Source: Balaenoptera acutorostrata
Taxonomy: Eukaryota > Chordata > Mammalia > Artiodactyla > Balaenopteridae
Length of the DNA: 64,000 bases
Reading direction: 5' to 3'
Assembly (NCBI RefSeq): GCF_949987535.1
Contig: NC_080078.1
Span: 24,138,942-24,202,941 of the forward strand
Made by a program: the position numbers and the translations under genes
Notes under the pieces: generated by a model
Told to the model about the DNA's origin: nothing
What the model saw: only the letters and a program-made list of their open reading frames with translations
Database searches by the model: none
Shown here: in pieces, positions 60,368-64,000 of the stretch
How the letters are laid out: the number at the start of each line of letters is the position of its first letter
Numbering within the stretch: position 1 is the first letter of the stretch

Positions 60368-61009
60368 CAAGATTGATACCTGTTTGTTCTTGGGAAAGCT
60401 CCTTTCCCTCCTGGCTCCAGGTGTCTGACTTAAAGGAACTTCTGGAGCCCACATCCAGAGGATTTGCACAGAGTAAAAAGAACTAGTTGCTAGGCATCCA
60501 TGCTGGGTTTCCCAACCCTGCCTCCTGCACGCGGATGCCAGTAATTCAGCTGGGCAGATGGAGGGCCATTTTTACCCTGGCCCCAACAAAAGCTTCTCAC
60601 CAAATAAAAATAGCCCTGCCCAGAGAGCCTCCTCTCAACTGGGCAGGTTTATTCCAGCCAAAAAGAAAGGGATATCCCCACTGGTTGTGATACTTACCAT
60701 CAATTCCAGGCAGCCCAGGGGAGGCATGAGCCTCTGAGCCTCCACACTGCAGGCCTTTGCCCACAACCCCACTGGCTTCAGAAAGGGCCTGCACAATCCC
60801 ATCCACCCACCTGCCTCTTATCCATCTTCGTAGGACAACCCAAGTTTTACCTTCTCCAGGAAGCCTCTCTAGCTGCCTGAGCCTGGAGTTTGCCCAGAAC
60901 CAGAGGAAATTTCACGGCTCTCCTGCAGCCCAAGTATATCTCCCATTGAGCCATAGTGTTTCCCTGACTCTCTATCAAGAAAAAAAAGTCTAGAAAATTC
61001 TAATTCTAG

Positions 61010-61260
61010 TTCTAATGGTGACAATGTCAATAATTGAACACTTGCAATGTACCAGGCATGATGCCACCCAATTTACTTGAACCCTCCCCTCATTTACTCT
61101 TCGCAACAATCCTATAAGATGGCCTCAATTCTTATCTTCATTTATAAATGAGGAAACTGAGGCTCAGAGAGGTTAAGTAACTTGCCCCAAGTTACACAGT
61201 CAGTAAACAGGAGAACTGGGATTTCAATCCATCTCTACCTGATTCCAGAAACTACACACA
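61010..61260 (-). repeat. MIR (antisense), well preserved
   Basis: 'acttgcaatgtaccaggcat', 'tttataaatgaggaaactga' and 'ggctcagagaggttaagtaa' with 'acaggagaactgggatttca'. Confidence 0.92.
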
Positions 61261-61564
61261 GAACCAGTATGCCTTGGCTTCGTGTTACCAAGTTAGACCG
61301 TGACCCCCAAGAAGAAAGAAATACATTTTACATAGTGACGCAGTACATCTCCACATGCGCACACATGCCCACACAAAACAAAAACAAGATTTCACAAAAC
61401 AAAACTTACCCTTACTATGTGTGTTATACCTTGATAGTTTCCATTCTCTTTTAATTATTTTTTTGAATGGTTACAACCCACTAAATTTATTTCCTCACCC
61501 ACTAATGGGCTGCACCCTGAAGTTTGAAAAGTCGCTGTACTAAGCTATGCTACGTCTTCAGCAC

Positions 61565-62060
61565 TTAAAAATTTACTGAGCACCTACAAGAAGCCAGGTG
61601 CCAAACTTGACTGGAGATCTTAAGAGAATTGAGACATCGCTCCAGGCTTCAGAGATTTTACATTCTAGCACAGAAGGGACATGAAGGAAATGACTCATAT
61701 TATTTCAGCATCTGTAATGAACCAAGCTCTTTGCCAGGCACATGTACACCTGATGTCACTGATTTTCAGGACAAGTCTATAAATTAGGCCAGTGCTTCTC
61801 AAACTCGAAGGTGCATATGAATTACCTGGGGATCTTGTTACAATGCACATCCTGCTGCAGCAGGTCTGGAGCAGGGCCTGAGAGTCTGCATTTCTAACAA
61901 GCTCCCGGGCTACGCCTATGCCGCGGGTCCAGGGACCATACTTTGAGCGGCAAGGAGTCATTCATTTTTAAACTATTTATTGAGTTCTCCTGACATGCCA
62001 GGCACCGTGCTCAGCATTTGGGATGTGGCAGTGAAGCCGCTAGTTGAATGCAGAGCTCTC
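61565..62060. repeat. L2, MIR and MER5A mosaic
   Basis: 61565-61690 is sense L2-like ('ctgagcacctacaagaagcc'). 61700-61788 is an antisense MIR scrap. 61790-61955 is MER5A ('cagtgcttctcaaactcgaa', 'catttctaacaagctcccgg', 'accatactttgagcggc'). 61960-62060 is sense L2 ('atttattgagttctcctgac', 'atgccaggcaccgtgctcag'). Confidence 0.75.
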
Positions 62061-63434
62061 TGATTCCAAATCTTGTGCTCATAGCCAAGGAAGGGGGGAA
62101 ATTGTACTCATGACTCAGGAATGGAAACAACAGCAGATGGGGCTGGGAGGGAGGGCAGGGGCCAGACCAAGGCTGATCTCCAGGGCCAGGCTGAGGGTCT
62201 CCTGGGTAATTTTATGGGCGGTCGGGCTGTCATGGAGGGCATGGCTAGGTGCAGACTGGCTGGTGGTCAGGGCTGGCTTATGTTGGTCCCTCTGGATTCC
62301 TTGCAGCTGAGAAGCCTCTGACTCACACAGCAGGTCGCATGCAACACACAGGCTGTGAGGCAGCGCTTTCCCCAGTAACCATGGACCATTCGCTTTATAG
62401 CTTCCAAATGAGTCTTTAGGGACAGACTTGCCAAACAGCACAGCGGGACCAGCCCAAAAAGGGCTCCACAGCCTGTGATCTGTCAATCTAGATACTTGCC
62501 CCTCAGCAAGACACTTTGCTCAACAATCAAAGCCACCGTGGCTCTGAGATGCTCAAATATTTATTCCACTCACAGTTTGCAATTTGTTTTGTATGATTTC
62601 TAGAGCTGGAGGGTTTCCAACCCCCGGTAAGAGCTTAGTTAGATCTTTACTGACTGCAAAGAGATTCAGTGCCCTTCAACAGACACAAATGAATGCCAGC
62701 CTTGTCCCATGCCCTGTGGTTGGCATTGGGAGCATGGTGATTTGAAACCTGAAAACGAGGCCCCAACGTGGTCCTCCAAGCTTCATGTCCCCTCACTGCT
62801 CAAAAGTGTCTTGAAGAAAACCACATGGCTAGTAACCATAGGAAACGATGCCCAGACTCCAAAACAAAGTAAAGGGAATGAAAACATCAGCAAAATTCCA
62901 TGCTTCATCTTTCACATAAGCAGAAAGGTAAAAGATGGGAAAGATCTGGTGTTGGAGACGTTGTGTGAAATGGACGCCCGCAGATAACTGCTATTGGGTG
63001 GGTTCATCCATAAAGCTTTTGTGGAGGCAATTTGTCAGTTTCTATCAAGAGTTGTGATGTGTTCAATGGCCTTGACTCAGCCATTTACTTCCGAGAGCCC
63101 ATCACTAAAGAAAGAGGCAAACGGAGGAACTGACATAACAAGTGAGAGGTCTGGGTTCTGAGCACATGTGCCTCGGGATTTGGGTTATAAGTTGTGAAGG
63201 AATTGGTAGCCTGGAGTCCTACAGCAGGGGATGGGACAGAGCTAAAGAAATGTTCGCTAACTTTTTTCAACCTGCTCTGGTGCCTGACAGGCTGGTATGG
63301 TTCTAAAAACACGGGATTAATTACATCCAGCCTCCACTCTCGAGGGGCTTACAATCCAGTTTACAGAAAAATAATAGACTCACGGCTGAGTGCCATGCAT
63401 GCCTCAGGGAAGAGACAATCCCAAGAACCAGAGC

Positions 63435-63645
63435 TCATCGAGGGTCCCTGTGTGCCAGGCACTTGATTTGCATATCTCAGCAGCCTCCCAACTACTCAGT
63501 GGACTGTTATTACCCCCATTTTACAGATACAAAAACTGAGCCCCGGACAACTTACGTAGCTTGCCCAAAGTCTCATGACTAGTAATTGGCAGATTGAAGA
63601 TTCTTGCTCGAGGCTGGCTGACTCCAAAACCAGAGCCCTCCCCAT
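63435..63645 (-). repeat. MIR (antisense)
   Basis: 'tgtgccaggcacttgatttg', 'ttacccccattttacagata' and 'tgactccaaaaccagagccc'. Confidence 0.9.
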
Positions 63646-63904
63646 CGTAACATCACTGTCCTGGGCTGTTTCACTAAGGTGCCCAAATTCTGATAACTCT
63701 CTGGGAGCAGCCATGAGGAGCCACTGCCCAGGAGACAGGGCCATCTCTATTTTGTGTGTTTAATAGGCCCCTCTAATCGGATTCCTAACTTAATTTGTAC
63801 ATCACTCAAAATGCAAAGCCACCTGAAGAGAGAGCAAGCCTCTGTGTAGAGGGGACACAGAAGGAAAAGTCTATTTAGTCAGTCATCTCTCTAGAATGAT
63901 GAAA

Positions 63905-64000
63905 AGATGACATATAGACTCTGGAGCCAGACTGCCAGGGTTTGAATCTCAGCTCTCCCATTTGCTAGCTGGGTGAACTTGGGCAAGTTACTTCACTTCT
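63905..64000 (+). repeat. MIR running off the window end
   Basis: 'agactctggagccagactgc', 'cagggtttgaatctcagctc' and 'ctagctgggtgaacttgggc'. The 3' half lies beyond 64000. Confidence 0.92.

Larger units (their letters stand above)
39166..64000. other. Intergenic region downstream of CLEC19A
   Basis: I find no exon with supportable homology. Repeats are listed separately. Stretches where I see nothing definite: 39730-39955, 40319-40620, 43300-44030 (with a short (GA)n at 43611-43627), 44480-45160, 45400-46490, 46930-47980, 48020-48110, 48445-48730, 49055-49595, 50160-50655, 57445-57865, 58500-58885, 60370-61010, 61260-61560 and 62065-63430. Weak L2-like pieces occur near 45920-46020, 60830-60900 and 63335-63400. 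Confidence 0.6.

Noticed and set aside
39166..64000. Exons of the next gene (TMC5 expected in human)
   Set aside because: No segment encodes a recognisable TMC-family sequence with splice sites; the gene presumably starts beyond the window.

Overview
This is mammalian nuclear DNA, almost certainly from a whale or dolphin. About a dozen copies of a tRNA-derived SINE of the cetartiodactyl CHR type are present, each starting with a variant of 'gcttccctggtgg' and carrying a 'ggttcga' B-box. An L1 of the type I know from whale genomes lies at about 51.4-56.1 kb. Ancient eutherian repeats (MIR, L2, MER20, MER5A, MaLR LTRs) fill much of the rest. There is no prokaryotic or viral gene organisation.

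The window holds the 3' end of one gene and the whole of another, both on the + strand. (1) 1-8801 is read as the last intron of SYT17 (synaptotagmin-17, B/K protein). Its terminal coding exon is 8802-8998, followed by a 3'UTR to about 10.2 kb. (2) After a 6.4 kb gap filled with repeats comes CLEC19A, complete in five coding exons: 16571-16658, 28210-28375, 34165-34258, 37578-37710 and 38989-39068. All introns are GT-AG. The joined frame is 561 nt, giving 186 codons plus a stop, with no disruption. The product is a small secreted protein: a signal peptide plus one C-type lectin domain with QPD and WND motifs. The order SYT17-CLEC19A matches human 16p12.3 as I remember it.

39.2-64 kb shows no exon that I can support and is read as intergenic. 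In human the next gene is TMC5; I found none of it here. The region is a stack of repeats: a MIR into which two SINEs and an L1 fragment have been inserted at nearly one spot (41.3-43.3 kb), a near-full-length L1 that has lost its endonuclease region (51.4-56.1 kb), and older L1, L2 and LTR pieces.

No new gene system is evident. The points most worth a second look are the intact CLEC19A with its predicted galactose-type calcium site, a 74/75-identical tandem duplication at 5.1 kb, an 18-bp-arm hairpin inside the L1, a SINE with a possible 3' transduction at 2.4 kb, and several nested insertions whose target-site duplications (TSDs) can be read directly. Repeat family names are from memory of consensus sequences, not from a search.
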